Source: Smallanthus sonchifolius (taxonomy: Eukaryota > Streptophyta > Magnoliopsida > Asterales > Asteraceae). From it: a DNA stretch of 64,000 bases. Made by a program: the position numbers and the translations under genes. The stretch lies in contig CM042029.1 in NCBI GenBank assembly GCA_023525975.1, positions 82,442,849 through 82,506,848 on the forward strand, read 5' to 3'. Under the pieces are notes generated by a model that saw nothing but the letters and a program-made list of their open reading frames with translations, did not search any database and had not been told where the DNA came from. Positions 23,872 to 36,154 of this stretch are shown here, in pieces (the first letter of the stretch is position 1; each line of letters opens with the position of its first letter).

Positions 23872-24205
23872 TTTTTTTGAAAGGCGAACATTGAATGTTG
23901 TGACGTCACATCCCTGTCATATGGGAGAGTCTCGTCCAACTCCGCCCAATATGTTGTATTAACCGGGCCCACTTGGCGTCAGAGTTGGAGAGCTTCGAAA
24001 GAAAAATCCCACCCAATACGGCCTCTTCCGGGCTTGAGAGAGAGCTGAGGCTCGAAACCTGGATCGGCGTAGGTAAAACCCATATGCATCAGCCTAAGAG
24101 CTAGGCCTCATTTGCGATGCCACGAAAAATAATGGTGATGACAAGGATTAAACCCGGATCTCTTGGGACTTCAGACCTTATATCAACCACCATACCACAA
24201 CATTT
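23872..24205 (-). mobile_element. tRNA-derived SINE-like element with A-tail
   Basis: On the reverse strand it starts near TGTGGTATGGTGGTTGATAT, resembling a pol III A box, followed by CCGGGTTTAATCC, resembling a B box. It ends about 330 bp on in CCTTTCAAAAAAAA. The body is GC-richer than its surroundings. Target duplications were not found, so the ends are provisional. A fragment of another repeat class is possible. Confidence 0.5.
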
Positions 24206-26580
24206 TTGGCTGATAACTGACATCATCGTAATAACATGTATTAAACTAAAATTCTTTACATCAATTTAATACTTGTTTCTTTTTCCATATAAATGCAACG
24301 TTTAGTTTTCTAACAACTTATCATATATTGACCTCAATTAAGTCATGATTGTGACAAGTCAACTTATTTTAAATAAACACTTAGAGCATTCATAACCCTT
24401 TGATATAATTATGTGAGTGAGTTTTATATATTGTAAGAAGTGATTTAAAGTGGTTGTGAGTGAATAAGAGAGAAAAGATATAAGGTGTTTATAAATATAA
24501 GGATAAAAGTAGTGGTTTTTAGTATAATTATAATGATAAATATAAGTAGAGATAAAAGGTAGAAAAAATAGTGTTTTTTAGTGTAATTATAAGGATAAGG
24601 ATACGAAATATAAAAAACGGGATGGGAATACTGTTACAACCATATAAACACTTGTATTTATACTTTTTGGGCGTGGTATACAATTTTTTTTAAGCCCCAA
24701 TTCACTTATGCTCTTTTACACTAATGAATATCATACATCTCAAACTTACCGGCAATCTTACTATTATAGCATATCTTAAAATAAATGCTACTTCTAAGAA
24801 AGAATAATTACGACTAAGGATGACGATCATTTTATGTTTACGGATTAAAATTGATGAACTTAAACAAGACCCAGATGTTTGTCTGTGTCAAAGGAATTAT
24901 TTTAAATAAGTCAAATGGGTTAAGAAGCCAAAGTGGATTGACATAAAGTAATAAGTTGTAATCAAGTAATAAATGAGTTAAGTGAGACATAAACGATAGA
25001 CGTAAACAGATTATAATAAAGTTATCAACATGCTGGTCGTTTGAACTTATAAAAATTCTATATACTTAAAGTTTTTATTATCATTTTAAACAAATTGACA
25101 GATTAATATGTTTAATTTTAGTATAACTCAAATGGAGCTATTTATTAAAAAGTTTAGATAAATCAGCTCATACAGAGCCATTTAATTTATCATGTTGGAT
25201 AGATATATCACTCTTAAGTTTAAGTATAGCTTGTATTACATCTAACTAAAGCTATTTCTATTATTAAAAAAGACTAAATAAATAACCACATGGAATAACC
25301 ACATCCTGTCTCATAAGTTTTTTCCCTTCAAAACCACATTTGAATATACTATTCAATCTTTTCATATTTAGCTTGATTTCTTTGAAAAATTATATAAATA
25401 AACATTTTTTTCAAATCAATTCACCATTATTACCATTGACTAACTTTAAAAAAAAAGTTATCATCAAAAGTGAATATTTTATAAAAAAAAGATAAAAAAT
25501 AGGACATTTTAAAAAAGTTGAGTTTTAAAATTTTATTATTGGAAAGGCAAGATTTTTTAATTTTACATAAAAAATTGAAAATACTACTTTTGTATTTTAA
25601 ATAAATATGTCTTAGAATAAAGTTTACTAGTATTTAATTAATAGTTTTTTAATTAAGTTTGATATTTATAAAAAAAAAATTTTATTTTGAAATTTAATAG
25701 TTATTTTTTAATTAAAATTAATAAATGTATAAATATTTATTTTTAAAAGTGTATTATGTTTTAAACTTTAATTTTTATTTAAATGATGATATTTTTTTCT
25801 CTTCCAAAAAATATGTTTGGTTTCAATTCTAATTTATTATTTTTAAATTTTTCATATTTATTTTTAAAATTTTAAATTTAAATTTAAATTGTGTCGATAT
25901 ATTAAGGTATGAGATTTTTAAATTTTAGAGTTTTATAATTTGAATTTAAAACACGATATATTGTTGAAATTTAAATTTTATTTTTTTATTTTAATTTAAA
26001 TGAGAGATTAAATACTAAATTTAGTGAGATTTTCCCAATTGGCGAGATTAAAAAAATTGATTTTCATACGTAAATTTAATTATAAGTTAAATATTTATAA
26101 ATATGTTACAAAATCAAGGTTAAAGTTTATACCAAAGGGCTGATAAAGTTTCAAGAAAACTAATAAAATAGAGAAACAACGTATGCAAGGAAATCGTTGA
26201 CCAATTTGATTATCTTCGACTTTTTGACTCCCTACTGGCTTCAATTAGGTTCGCACTATTTGTGACCTTTTTTTCGTTTGGTTTTAACTATTTTGTGTTT
26301 TCAGTTATTAAGGAAAATAAACTCTTTTTTTTGTTATATTTAGTGATTGTTAAACATGGAAAGGTTATCAATACCACGTCAAATATTGTATACAATGGAG
26401 TTTTTCAAATTTGTAAATTATCATTGTAAAGTTTCATTTGACATGTAATTTAATGTATTGTAAAAAGTACACCAGTTATGAATTATATTTTCATGTATTT
26501 TTTTATGTTTTGATTACTCTCATCCATATAATCTTAACATTTAACAAAAAAAAAAAAACTACCAATACAATATCAAATTT
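24206..26580. other. 2.4-kb AT-rich intergenic DNA
   Basis: Very AT-rich. The only structure seen is a short tandem duplication of about 59 bp (GTG(G/T)TTTTTAGT(A/G)TAATTATAA at 24512 and 24571). No gene, RNA or element ends were recognised. Confidence 0.4.
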
Positions 26581-26654
26581 GTAAAAAAAATATTAAGATA
26601 TTATCAATATAATCTTAACGTTTCATCTCGTGTAACACAGTGAGTTAAAACTAG
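26581..26654 (+). mobile_element. Helitron-like 3' terminus
   Basis: CTCGTGTAACACAGTGAG forms a weak hairpin, followed by TTAAAACTAG and T (CTAG at 26651-26654). The matching 5' end was not found, so only the terminus is called. Confidence 0.4.
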
Positions 26655-27056
26655 TTATTATTATAAAAATTAAGAAAAAACATTTTACAACTTGTCTAAA
26701 GATAACATTATTATTCTTCTACATAAAAACTACATTTTATTAGTTACAATCTTTTTTAAAGAACGATTATTTTGATAATGTTTCTCATATTTAAATGGAA
26801 AAAAGAAAAAGGAATATAGTAAAGTGGAAGATGCAATAATCGATGACCACAAGTGAGGCGTGTCAGGGTGATCTAGCCACAAAATTTGCTGGTGCTGACT
26901 CGACCCGAACGACTAATTGGATGACCATGTATTGACTCAGCATTCAGCTGGGTCCATGTTCCACTTTTTACAATGTTGTTCCATTTTTTTTAATCACATC
27001 TTATCCAATCCAACCTGAAACCGCCACATCATCCAGTCTCACCCACATTTTTATAT

Positions 27057-27226
27057 GGGAAAAATACCAAAATGGACATTTTTTCCGTTTAAATAAAAAA
27101 CGGAAGCTAAGCCTTTTGAATTCAAAGTATTAGCCGGCAAAAATTAAAGGTTTAACCGGCTTAGTACCAGTTAAATGTCTATTTTAGTATTTTTTAGAGA
27201 ACTATGTCTATTTTAATATTTTTCCC
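27057..27226. mobile_element. Mutator-like MITE, 170 bp, 9-bp target duplication
   Basis: Terminal inverted repeats begin GGGAAAAATA on both sides and continue as (CC/TT)AAAAT(G/A)GACAT over 23 bp with three mismatches. They are flanked by a perfect 9-bp repeat TTTTTATAT (27048-27056 and 27227-27235). The interior contains AGCCGG inverted motifs and is non-coding. Confidence 0.8.
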
Positions 27227-27404
27227 TTTTTATATATATTAAAACAATTTTTACATTAGAGAAGTTAATTTTTTTTGTTGGATAATCTTAGCTATTATTA
27301 GAACAAATGTAATATTGTGATAGTGTAAGGTTATGAATGTAATATTATGGTCTATATTTATCCTCTCATGTAAACCTAAACGTAACACAACAAAGAATTC
27401 TAAT
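27227..27404. other. spacer
   Basis: AT-rich DNA between the Mutator-like MITE (its target duplication is 27227-27235) and the SINE-like relic. No feature was seen. Confidence 0.4.
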
Positions 27405-27620
27405 TTTTATCTTTTGAACATCAATTTGGATCACTGACGGGTTCCTGGCCACCCAATCATCTCCACCACCTTCAGAAGGAAACCCACTATAGGTGAGAAA
27501 ACCCACTGACCCAACCTGGAACTCTTTTTTTGACACAAGTGAAATTTGAATCCAATACCTCTCCATTTTAATAAAGTATTAGATACCTCACTTCAACCAC
27601 TTGACTTGAAGATCATTGGC
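27405..27620 (-). mobile_element. tRNA-derived SINE-like element
   Basis: On the reverse strand, AGTGGTTGAAGTGAGG resembles an A box and GGATTCAAATTTCAC resembles a B box about 45 bp later. A body with CTTGTGTCAAAAAAAGAG and GGGTTTTCTCACCTATA follows. Related pieces occur at 27966-28110 and perhaps 23085-23270. Ends are not defined by a target duplication. Confidence 0.5.
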
Positions 27621-27965
27621 AAGAATTCTAATATACAAACACTTTTGATGAACTGATTGGTATTGATGTATAATAACTTCAATTTTCTTATCGATGAAAA
27701 TGAAATACATGGCATAGATAGTTCTATTTTCTGTAAAAGTCCTTATATACCGACTTAAATGAAGCATTTTATGTTAAAATCGGCTTTTTTATTCCTTATG
27801 CATCGACCTATAAGTTGCTTCCGCTTTCAATTTTCTCTTATTTTGGATAATCGAAACAAAGTTGTGTTTAGATAGTCATTTTGATTGTATTAAAACGTGA
27901 CAAGTTTTCTGAAATGTGTTTAGACCAAATGTAAAAACTTTAAGGTAAATGTCAACTATGCATTG

Positions 27966-28110
27966 ATATTTGTCTCCACCACCCGATCATCTCCACCACC
28001 CTCAGGAGAAAACCCGATCATCTCCACCACCCTCAGGAGAAAACCCACCATAGGTGAGAAAACCCGCTGTCCTAACTTGGACATCCCATATTTTTTTGTC
28101 ACAAGTGATT
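27966..28110 (-). mobile_element. truncated SINE-like copy with internal duplication
   Basis: It shares GATCATCTCCACCACC and AGGTGAGAAAACCC with the copy at 27405-27620. A 35-bp piece (CCCGATCATCTCCACCACCC...GGAGAAAA) occurs twice in a row. The tRNA-like head is missing or unrecognisable. Confidence 0.45.
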
Positions 28111-28511
28111 ATGTAATGTTCAAAACCAGTATTTCTAATTTAGATATTACTTTCGGTTGTAGTTACATTAAAATATTCATAGTAGGTTTTCTATCTCTAT
28201 TATTTAGATATTTTTTATATTTTAGACTTCTTTCATTATTTCTATATTCATCTTTCAATTTTAGAATTAAATAAATAGGGATTTTCTAAATATATAGATT
28301 CATTTTTATCAATCTCTATATTTTTTGTGAGTGTCTAGAAAAATAAAAAATAAAATAAGTGTTTGTAAGTAAGATAGAGATAAAGAATGAGATGTGAGAG
28401 GTTAAAACGAATTTAGATATAAATTTTAAAAAAATGTAATATTTAATTAAGTTAGAAAGATAAAGAAAAATATGTTAATGTGAATGCATGTGATCATTAA
28501 ACTTTATATAC
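28111..28511. other. AT-rich intergenic DNA, no feature seen
   Basis: Low-complexity AT-rich sequence without recognised features. Confidence 0.4.
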
Positions 28512-28971
28512 ACTAGAAAATATGACTCGCGCGTTGCGGCGGGGCCGTACGGTGACATTAACGTGTTTAAGTACATATTTAAACCCCACGCGATGTGACG
28601 TGTTTGTGAACGTCGTTACGCGTTTTGCGGCGACGACAATAACGTGACTAAGTAGATAAAAGAAGCGTACGAAGTTGCCACGACTCGGTTCTGGATATAA
28701 AAAATAGATAAATTGTGGCGCGAATAGAAGTTAATATTGAAACGGAAAATTTATAAAAGAAAAAACAAAATAAAAATAAAAAGCTAACTTTTACAAACGA
28801 ATATATAAAAAGGTATAAGAAAAAATAAACGAAATTTTAGGGGTAAACTTCAGAGTTTAGAAATCTTAAAACTTTAAAAATTTGAGGGTTAATTTTAAAA
28901 TTTAGAAAGTTGAGGGGTAGTATATGAAAATGAAAAAAGTAGGAGGGTTATTATTAAACCAGGCGGTCACA
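28512..28971 (-). mobile_element. reverse-strand Helitron-like 3' region (host site of gypsy element B)
   Basis: ACTAGAAAATATGACTCGCG followed by TTGCGGCGGGG looks like a reverse-strand Helitron 3' end (CTAG at 28512-28515). The following DNA is related to the tandem block at 38760-39000. Gypsy element B inserted into this sequence at TCACA (28967-28971). Confidence 0.45.
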
Positions 28972-31088
28972 TGTAACATCCCGAATAATAGAAAACGAAA
29001 TAAAAGGAAAAGAACAAGTGGGCTTGGCCCAGATTTCGGCCCATGGGCCGATATTAGAAGGAAACCCTTCTACATCTGCACACAGCCTCTCCCCATCCTC
29101 TCATTTTCGCAAGACTAGAAAGAGAAAGAGAGAACTCGGTCTAGAGAGAGAAAGCTCGGGATCAAGCTCAAAGTCTCGAAGATTGTTACTCACTGTCTCT
29201 GGAGCATAAAGAAACAAGAAAGAAGCAGTAGCAGGTAATCGTTATACCTAAATCTAAGTTTTTGTAACTTTCGGGTTAAAGGGTAAAAATCGAGTAAAGA
29301 GGTAGATTTTTACGTATGAAACTTGAAACAAACCACATATCTGGGTTCATGGGAAGTAAAGGAACGTTTCGAACGTAAAAAGTTCAAAGCTTGATCGATT
29401 AGGATAAATGGCCAGATCTAGGGTTTCTGTTTGGGAAGATGACTGAGTCATCGAAACTACATAGTTTCGATAGACAGAGTACCACTCGAAACTACATAGT
29501 TTCGATAGGCAGAGTATGACTCGAAACTACATAGTTTCGATAGACAAAGTACCACTCGAAACTACATAGTTTCGATAGGCAAAGTATGACTCGAAACTAC
29601 ATAGTTTCGATAGAAAGGGTATGACTCGAAACTACGGGGTTCATACATAGTAATGTCTAGTCTCATTTAGGAGCACTACCTTATGCATATAACTTTATTA
29701 TACAGATCGTGAGTAACCCTAGTGACGCTCAGTGACCAACTAAGAGCATTTCTGAGACCACCCATCAGGTGAGTTCAAGATCCCTATTTTACTGTTTTAG
29801 GGTGGTGTGCATACTCAAGTATTAGACGTTTATAATAAATATATTTTATTACTTAAACGTTTTGTAAGAAAGAAAGATAACGGTTTATTTAACTGAACGT
29901 TTGGTAAGAAAGATAACGGTTTATTTAACTGAACGTTTTTACAAGAAGGAAAGATAAGAAAGAATGGTTTATTCTACTATATGTTTTATAAATAGAAAGA
30001 GAAGAAAGAATGGTTTATTTAACTATATGTTTTATAAACAAAGAGAAGAATAATAAGTCAAATACATTGTCTAATCTGTAAGAGTATGCTTATACGATGA
30101 AAGACTTGGGGTAGTAGCGTAGTCCTAGAGGCTAGTGCTACTCTAAGCATAGTAGCAAGTCTTGAGGTAGTAGTATAGTCCTTGAGACTAGTGCTACTCG
30201 AAGCCGATGTTGCGTCATGGACAAGTCCATGATGTACCATGAGAAAAATCGGGACAGTGCTCGGCAGGGCATTGTAACGAGGATGTTGTACAACTGGTTA
30301 AGATGAGTAACGACGGTTACTCTAGCGGCGACGGTCGCTAAGTAAGAATGAAGAAGCCCGCTTGGGGGCACAGAAAGTCGGTTATCGGCCTTTGGACGTT
30401 GAGCCTTAGGGAACAATAACCGCGAGAAAGAGTTCCTTCGGGAAATAAGAATGAAGAAGCCCGCTTGGGGGCACAGAAAGTCGGTTATCGGCCTTTGGAC
30501 GTTGAGCCTTAGGGAACAATAACCGCGAGAAAGAGTTCCTTCGGGAAATAAGAATGAAGAAGCCCGCTTGGAGGCACAGAACAGATTGTAGACATTAATG
30601 TATGACTTAAAGAAAAGAGCACAAAGTAAATACGTATGTATATAAAAGAAGAAAGACATGTTTTTATATGTATGTATTTAATGAAAAAAAAAAAAAGAAA
30701 AGATTTTATTGTATTATGTGTATAATATGATATGTATGTTTAAAGAACGTTTAAAAAGGGAAAAATCCTTTCTATGTATAAGCTAAAGAAAACTTGAACT
30801 CACCAGCATTAGCTGACTATTTTAGTATGCACATCAGGTAACAAAGGAAAGGAAAAGAAATGAAGCCGCGAGGGCTTAGGAGTGAATGGCTGGATGGCTG
30901 CTGCTGATGAAGACTGACATCCCCATTTGCTAGTTTTAGATTGTTGAACTATGTTTAATTTTAAGTTTTTATTGACTCTGAATTTTGTAAAGACTTCCGC
31001 TGTTAGTTTAATGTTTGATTCAAAGTTTAAGAACTATGTATATGCAATGTTTGCCAACTGTGAGAGGTACCCGGTTTGGGTCCTTTCA
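28972..31088 (+). repeat. element B 5' LTR (2117 bp)
   Basis: It begins TGTAACATCCCG and ends GGTCCTTTCA. It contains five palindromic minisatellite units plus one degenerate (29451-29641). It also has two full copies and a partial copy of a 103-bp unit (starts 30346, 30449, 30552); element A has one full copy and a partial one. Confidence 0.94.
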
Positions 31089-31091
31089 AGT

Positions 31092-31104
31092 TGGTATCAG
31101 AGCC
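31092..31104 (+). promoter_or_regulatory. primer-binding site (tRNA-iMet type)
   Basis: TGGTATCAGAGCC, 3 bp after the 5' LTR, at the same spacing as in element A. Confidence 0.9.
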
Positions 31105-31530
31105 ATAGTTTGAGAGATTCGGACATTCGCCAAAATGTCTGAACTTGAACTGAGAATGGGACAGAAGAATGGGATGTCAGTCAGAACAGCCAAGCCACGA
31201 AAGGAGAACAGTAAGGCCTTAGTAATTAGTGACTGTAGAAACAGTAAACAGTAAGGGCCTTAGAATAGTAAGGTAGTCCATGTCCTAGTTTAGAAACATA
31301 GACACCAAATACCTTAGAATAGAAAGTAGAGCGAAGGTGCCTTGATGTAGAAACTCCGGACTTGAGTACAAACGTTACTCTGACAGGGAATGTTCAGAAC
31401 CCAGGAAGTAAAGTAAATTAGTAATTTCATACCGGTCTCTGTAATTAGTAATTTACATTACTCAAGGTGTTCTAAATAATTACCTATCATGATAACATGA
31501 GTATCTCCTTGTTCGCGGTGAGAAAACGTC

Positions 31531-34500
31531 ATGGCTGGAAGGAAAGGTGCAAGGGGGGGAACCGGTACGGGACGTAGGGGCAGGCCCCGTGTCAACCGGG
31601 TTGAAATAGAAGAAAGTGAACCCTCTGTTCATGGGTCGGTGTCGATCCATACTACTAATGAGGATGCTCCGAGTAACCCCGGAGCACAGGATGAAGAAGG
31701 CTTAGTTTTGGAGCCAATTGTCAGGAGAGCGATAGCCGACGAAGTGGCTGCAGTTCTGAAGAATACTCTACCTGCAGCACTCGCTGAAGCCCTGAAGACT
31801 GTGGAAGGGGAGAGAGAAAGGGGCTTACGGGCCAAAGATAGAAATATGATCGAACCTGAGTCTGAAGGTGAGGACTCTGACTATGAAGAGAAACGCGGAT
31901 GCGACTACAAGTCCTTTCGAAATTGTGATCCGCCAACTTTTGATGGGAAGAAAGATGCTATTGCCGCATACTACTGGATTGACCGCATGACTGCAGTCAT
32001 TAAGATGAGTGAATGCCGTGCTGACCAAGCGGTAGGGTTTGCCGCTCATTCTTTCGCCTTCGAGGCACTGAGCTGGTGGGAGAATGTGAAGAAAGCTAAG
32101 TCTGAAAGGGATATTGATAGAATGAAGTGGGAAGATCTAAAAACACTGGTTATTCAGAAGTTCTGTCCCCAAAATGAGATTGATAAGATGGAAGAAGCCT
32201 TCGTGGAACTCAGGGCTGGTAGCCTGACTCATCGACAGTTCACCTCCAGGTTTAATGAGTTAACTCAGCTGGTTCCCCACTTGGTGAACACAGAAGAAAG
32301 AAGGATCAAATGCTATATCCAGAAGCTACCTCCAAGAGTTCGCACAATCATTAATGCCAACACCCCTGGAGACTTTGACTCGGTGGTGGCTATGAGTGGA
32401 AAGATTTTTGATGATGTGGCCGCAGAAGGCGTAACCCCCGCTGAAACTCAAAAGAAATGGTCTAACGCCACTAAGCGCTCGGGCGGGGATTGGTCTGCCT
32501 CAAAAAGTAAGAAGCCAAGACCGGAGGAAAGGGTCAACTGTAGCAAATGTGATAGGCCACATCTTGGGGAGTGCAAGTATGGGTTGAACATATGTTACCG
32601 TTGTGGCAAGACCGGGCACATCTCTCGTGAATGTCCCAACGCTCCCGGTTCTGCAAACAATAGAAAGTGCCACAACTGTGGTGGATCAGGACATTTCTCC
32701 AAGGATTGCCGTAAACCAAGAACAACAAACAATGAGAAGGCAAAGGAGGCTGAGAAAGGGGGAGCAAGAACCAGAGCCTATGCCCTGACACAGGAGGAAG
32801 CAAGGGGAGATCCCAACGTGGTGTCAGGTACGTTCATCCTTGGCCACACCTTTGTTTCTGTTCTGTTTGATTCAGGTGCTAGTAAAAGTTTTATATCCTC
32901 CTCGTTCTGTAAAAGACTGAAATACAAAACTTCCAAGATAGAAAGAGCCTTTAATGTTGAGACTGCAGTGGGTAGAAACACTAAAGTGGTAGAGTTGGTA
33001 GACGATCTTACCATAAAGATAGAGGGCCATAGATTTCCGGTTAGATTATTCGTTATAGCCTTGGGAGGATTCGATGTAGTACTGGGAATGGATTGGTTAT
33101 CTGCCAATGAAGCTCGGATTGTGTGTAAACGAAAAGTGATTCAGCTCAACGCTCCTGACGGTAGCGAGGTCGTAATTTATGGGGAACGAGACATTCCGTT
33201 GACTAATGTAATCTCACAAATGAAAGCAGAAAAGTATATGAGGCGTGGGTGTGAGGCCTACTTGGCGTACGTGATCGATAAAGACGTAAAAGTAAAAGAG
33301 TTAAGCGAAGTACCCGTGGTGTGCCATTATCCGGAAGTGTTCCCTGAGGAACTGCCCGGATTGCCGCCTGATCGGGAGACAGAATTCCAAATAGATTTAA
33401 TGCCAGGTGCCCAGCCCGTTGCCAAAGCACCTTACCGGCTAGCGCCACTTGAGATGAAAGAGCTGATGACCCAACTGGAAGAACTTTTGGAAAAGGGATT
33501 TATCAGACCGAGCATTTCACCATGGGGTGCTCCGGTGCTGTTTGTCAAGAAGAAAGATGGTGCCATGAGAATGTGCATCGACTACAGAGAATTGAACAAA
33601 AGAACTGTGAAGAATAAGTACCCACTACCCAGAATCGACGATCTATTCGACCAATTACAGGGCGCCAAATGGTTCTCAAAGATCGACCTGCGGTCAGGTT
33701 ATCATCAACTAAAGGTAAGAGAGGAAGACATACCTAAAACCGCATTCCGAACGCGATATGGACACTACGAGTTCCGAGTGATGTCCTTTGGGCTTACAAA
33801 TGCTCCCGCAGCCTTCATGGATATGATGAACAGAGTGTGTCGACCAATGTTAGACCGGTCAGTGATAGTCTTCATCGACGATATACTCGTATATTCTAAG
33901 AGCGAGGGTGATCATGCATGTCACCTGCGAGAAGTTCTAGACACATTAAAGGCAGAGAAGCTTTATGCTAAGTTCACGAAATGCGCGTTCTGGCTAAAGG
34001 AAGTCCAATTCTTAGGTCATGTGATTAACGCTGAAGGCATCATGGTAGACCCAGCAAAGATTGATGCAGTGTGGAATTGGGAAATTCCGAAAACACCAAC
34101 GGATGTACGAAGTTTTCTAGGTTTGGCAGGCTACTACCGGAGGTTTATACAAGACTTCTCTAAGATAGCCTCACCTCTAACCAAATTGACTCGTAAGGAC
34201 GTAAAATATGAATGGGGCCAGGCCCAAACCACTGCCTTCGAAGAATTAAAGAAGAGGTTAACCCGAGCACCGGTGCTGACCCTACCCGATGGTAACGAGG
34301 ACCTAGTGGTGTATTCCGACGCTTCAGGTCAGGGGTTAGGCTGTGTGCTTATGCAACGAGGAAAGGTGATTGCGTATGCATCACGACAATTAAAGACTCA
34401 CGAAGTCAACTACCCGACTCACGACCTTGAACTCGCGGCCGTTGTCTTTGCCTTAAAGATTTGGAGACATTACCTCTATGGAGTCAGATGCACCATCTAC

Positions 34501-36135
34501 TCCGACCACAAAAGCTTGAAGTATTTCTTCGAACAAAAAGAGTTGAACATGAGGCAGCGGCGATGGTTAGAATTATTGAAAGACTACGACTGTAAAATCC
34601 TTTACCACCCCGGAAAGGCGAATGTGGTGGCCGACGCCTTGAGTCGAAAGGAGGCGACAACTCCTATCGAAGTGAAATCCTATCAACTAATCGTGACTCC
34701 AGATCTTATGACAGAAATAGAACGTGCCCAAGATGAAGCCTTGAAAGAGGAAAATGTCAAGAGGGAAAGGATAGTGGGTCAGCAAGAAAAGTTAGAAACC
34801 AATGCTTATGGGGTACGAACTCGGTTCGGGAGGATGTGGATACCCAAGGGTGGCGAACTTAGAGTCAAAATCCTTGACGAGGCTCACAAGTCTCGTTACT
34901 CTATCCATCCCGGAACTAACAAGATGTACCATGATTTGAAGAAGGAATACTGGTGGCCCGGCATGAAAAATGATGTAACCGATTATGTGAGCAAATGCCT
35001 AACTTGCTCTCAAGTGAAGGCCGAACACCAGAAGCCGTGCGGAAAGATGCAACCACTATTCATTCCTGAATGGAAGTGGGAACACATTACCATGGATTTC
35101 ATAACCAAGCTACCGCGTACAGCTAAGGGACATGATACTATATGGGTAATTGTGGATAGACTGACGAAGAGTGCTCACTTCTTGCCCATGCGTGAGAGTT
35201 ACTCGTCAGAAAAACTAGCAGAACTATTCATTAACAAGATCGTGGCCAGACACGGTATGCCATTGTCAATTGTGTCAGACCGGGACACGAGATTCACATC
35301 AAGGTTCTGGAGGCAATTCCATGAGGGAATGGGTACGAGACTTAATATCAGTACAGCTTACCACCCGCAAACCGATGGCCAGTCCGAAAGGACTATCCAA
35401 ACTCTAGAGGACATGCTGCGGGCATGTATCATTGACTTTGGAGGTAGTTGGGATAGTCACCTACCACTGGCGGAGTTTTCTTACAACAACAGTTACCATG
35501 TGACCATTGGAATGCCGCCTTATGAGATGTTATATGGAAGGAAGTGTAGAACACCCGTATGTTGGGGCGAAATTGGGCAGAAAGATTTCGCAAGCCTTGA
35601 CGTAGTCAAAGCAACTTCTGAGAAGTTTAACCAAATCAAAGCGCGAATGAAAGCCGCTAAGGATAGGCAAAAGTCTTACGCTGATAAGAGAAGGAGAGAC
35701 CTTGAATTCCAGGTTGGAGATAAAGTACTATTGAAGGTGTCTCCGTGGAAGGGAATAATTCGATTTCGAAAAAGAGGGAAACTAAGTCCGAGGTTTGTCG
35801 GACCATTTAAGATTGTGGCACGAGTGGGAAAGGTGGCTTATCGACTAGAGCTGCCAGAAGAGTTGAGTGGAATCCACCCTACTTTCCACGTTTCGCAATT
35901 GCGAAAGTGCTTAGCTGACGAATCGGCACAAGTGTCACTCGATGACATCGAAGTAGACAATAAGCTTAACTATATTGAGGAGCCCATAGCAATCCTAGAC
36001 AGAAAAGAGAAGCGACTACGCAATAAAGTTATTCCGCTAGTCAAAGTTCAATGGAAACATCGAAAAGGATCAGAAGCCACATGGGAGACGGAGTCGGAAA
36101 TGAGGGAGTTGTACCCTCAGATGTTTGACCTATGA
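31531..36135 (+). CDS. Gag-Pol polyprotein of Ty3/gypsy element B, intact
   Basis: One open frame of 1534 codons, the usual size for chromovirus Gag-Pol. Gag packages RNA and has an acidic N-terminal region and two CCHC knuckles (about 355-368, 380-393). Protease has the catalytic DSG at 447-449. Reverse transcriptase (about 640-860) has FIDD at 781-784. RNase H has YSDASG near 930 and YSDHKSL. Integrase has HHCC (about 1119-1159) and a DDE triad spaced 60 and 35 residues (1189, 1250, 1286). Then come GPF and HPTFHVSQL, and a C-terminal chromodomain-like stretch VQWKHRKGSEATWETE (about 1506-1521). Such a domain steers insertion toward chromatin in this family. The ATG at 31531 follows a 430-bp leader after the primer site. 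No frame break is visible. Confidence 0.95.
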   Translation: MAGRKGARGGTGTGRRGRPRVNRVEIEESEPSVHGSVSIHTTNEDAPSNPGAQDEEGLVLEPIVRRAIADEVAAVLKNTLPAALAEALKTVEGERERGLRAKDRNMIEPESEGEDSDYEEKRGCDYKSFRNCDPPTFDGKKDAIAAYYWIDRMTAVIKMSECRADQAVGFAAHSFAFEALSWWENVKKAKSERDIDRMKWEDLKTLVIQKFCPQNEIDKMEEAFVELRAGSLTHRQFTSRFNELTQLVPHLVNTEERRIKCYIQKLPPRVRTIINANTPGDFDSVVAMSGKIFDDVAAEGVTPAETQKKWSNATKRSGGDWSASKSKKPRPEERVNCSKCDRPHLGECKYGLNICYRCGKTGHISRECPNAPGSANNRKCHNCGGSGHFSKDCRKPRTTNNEKAKEAEKGGARTRAYALTQEEARGDPNVVSGTFILGHTFVSVLFDSGASKSFISSSFCKRLKYKTSKIERAFNVETAVGRNTKVVELVDDLTIKIEGHRFPVRLFVIALGGFDVVLGMDWLSANEARIVCKRKVIQLNAPDGSEVVIYGERDIPLTNVISQMKAEKYMRRGCEAYLAYVIDKDVKVKELSEVPVVCHYPEVFPEELPGLPPDRETEFQIDLMPGAQPVAKAPYRLAPLEMKELMTQLEELLEKGFIRPSISPWGAPVLFVKKKDGAMRMCIDYRELNKRTVKNKYPLPRIDDLFDQLQGAKWFSKIDLRSGYHQLKVREEDIPKTAFRTRYGHYEFRVMSFGLTNAPAAFMDMMNRVCRPMLDRSVIVFIDDILVYSKSEGDHACHLREVLDTLKAEKLYAKFTKCAFWLKEVQFLGHVINAEGIMVDPAKIDAVWNWEIPKTPTDVRSFLGLAGYYRRFIQDFSKIASPLTKLTRKDVKYEWGQAQTTAFEELKKRLTRAPVLTLPDGNEDLVVYSDASGQGLGCVLMQRGKVIAYASRQLKTHEVNYPTHDLELAAVVFALKIWRHYLYGVRCTIYSDHKSLKYFFEQKELNMRQRRWLELLKDYDCKILYHPGKANVVADALSRKEATTPIEVKSYQLIVTPDLMTEIERAQDEALKEENVKRERIVGQQEKLETNAYGVRTRFGRMWIPKGGELRVKILDEAHKSRYSIHPGTNKMYHDLKKEYWWPGMKNDVTDYVSKCLTCSQVKAEHQKPCGKMQPLFIPEWKWEHITMDFITKLPRTAKGHDTIWVIVDRLTKSAHFLPMRESYSSEKLAELFINKIVARHGMPLSIVSDRDTRFTSRFWRQFHEGMGTRLNISTAYHPQTDGQSERTIQTLEDMLRACIIDFGGSWDSHLPLAEFSYNNSYHVTIGMPPYEMLYGRKCRTPVCWGEIGQKDFASLDVVKATSEKFNQIKARMKAAKDRQKSYADKRRRDLEFQVGDKVLLKVSPWKGIIRFRKRGKLSPRFVGPFKIVARVGKVAYRLELPEELSGIHPTFHVSQLRKCLADESAQVSLDDIEVDNKLNYIEEPIAILDRKEKRLRNKVIPLVKVQWKHRKGSEATWETESEMRELYPQMFDL

Positions 36136-36154
36136 AAGGTTTCGAGGACGAAAC

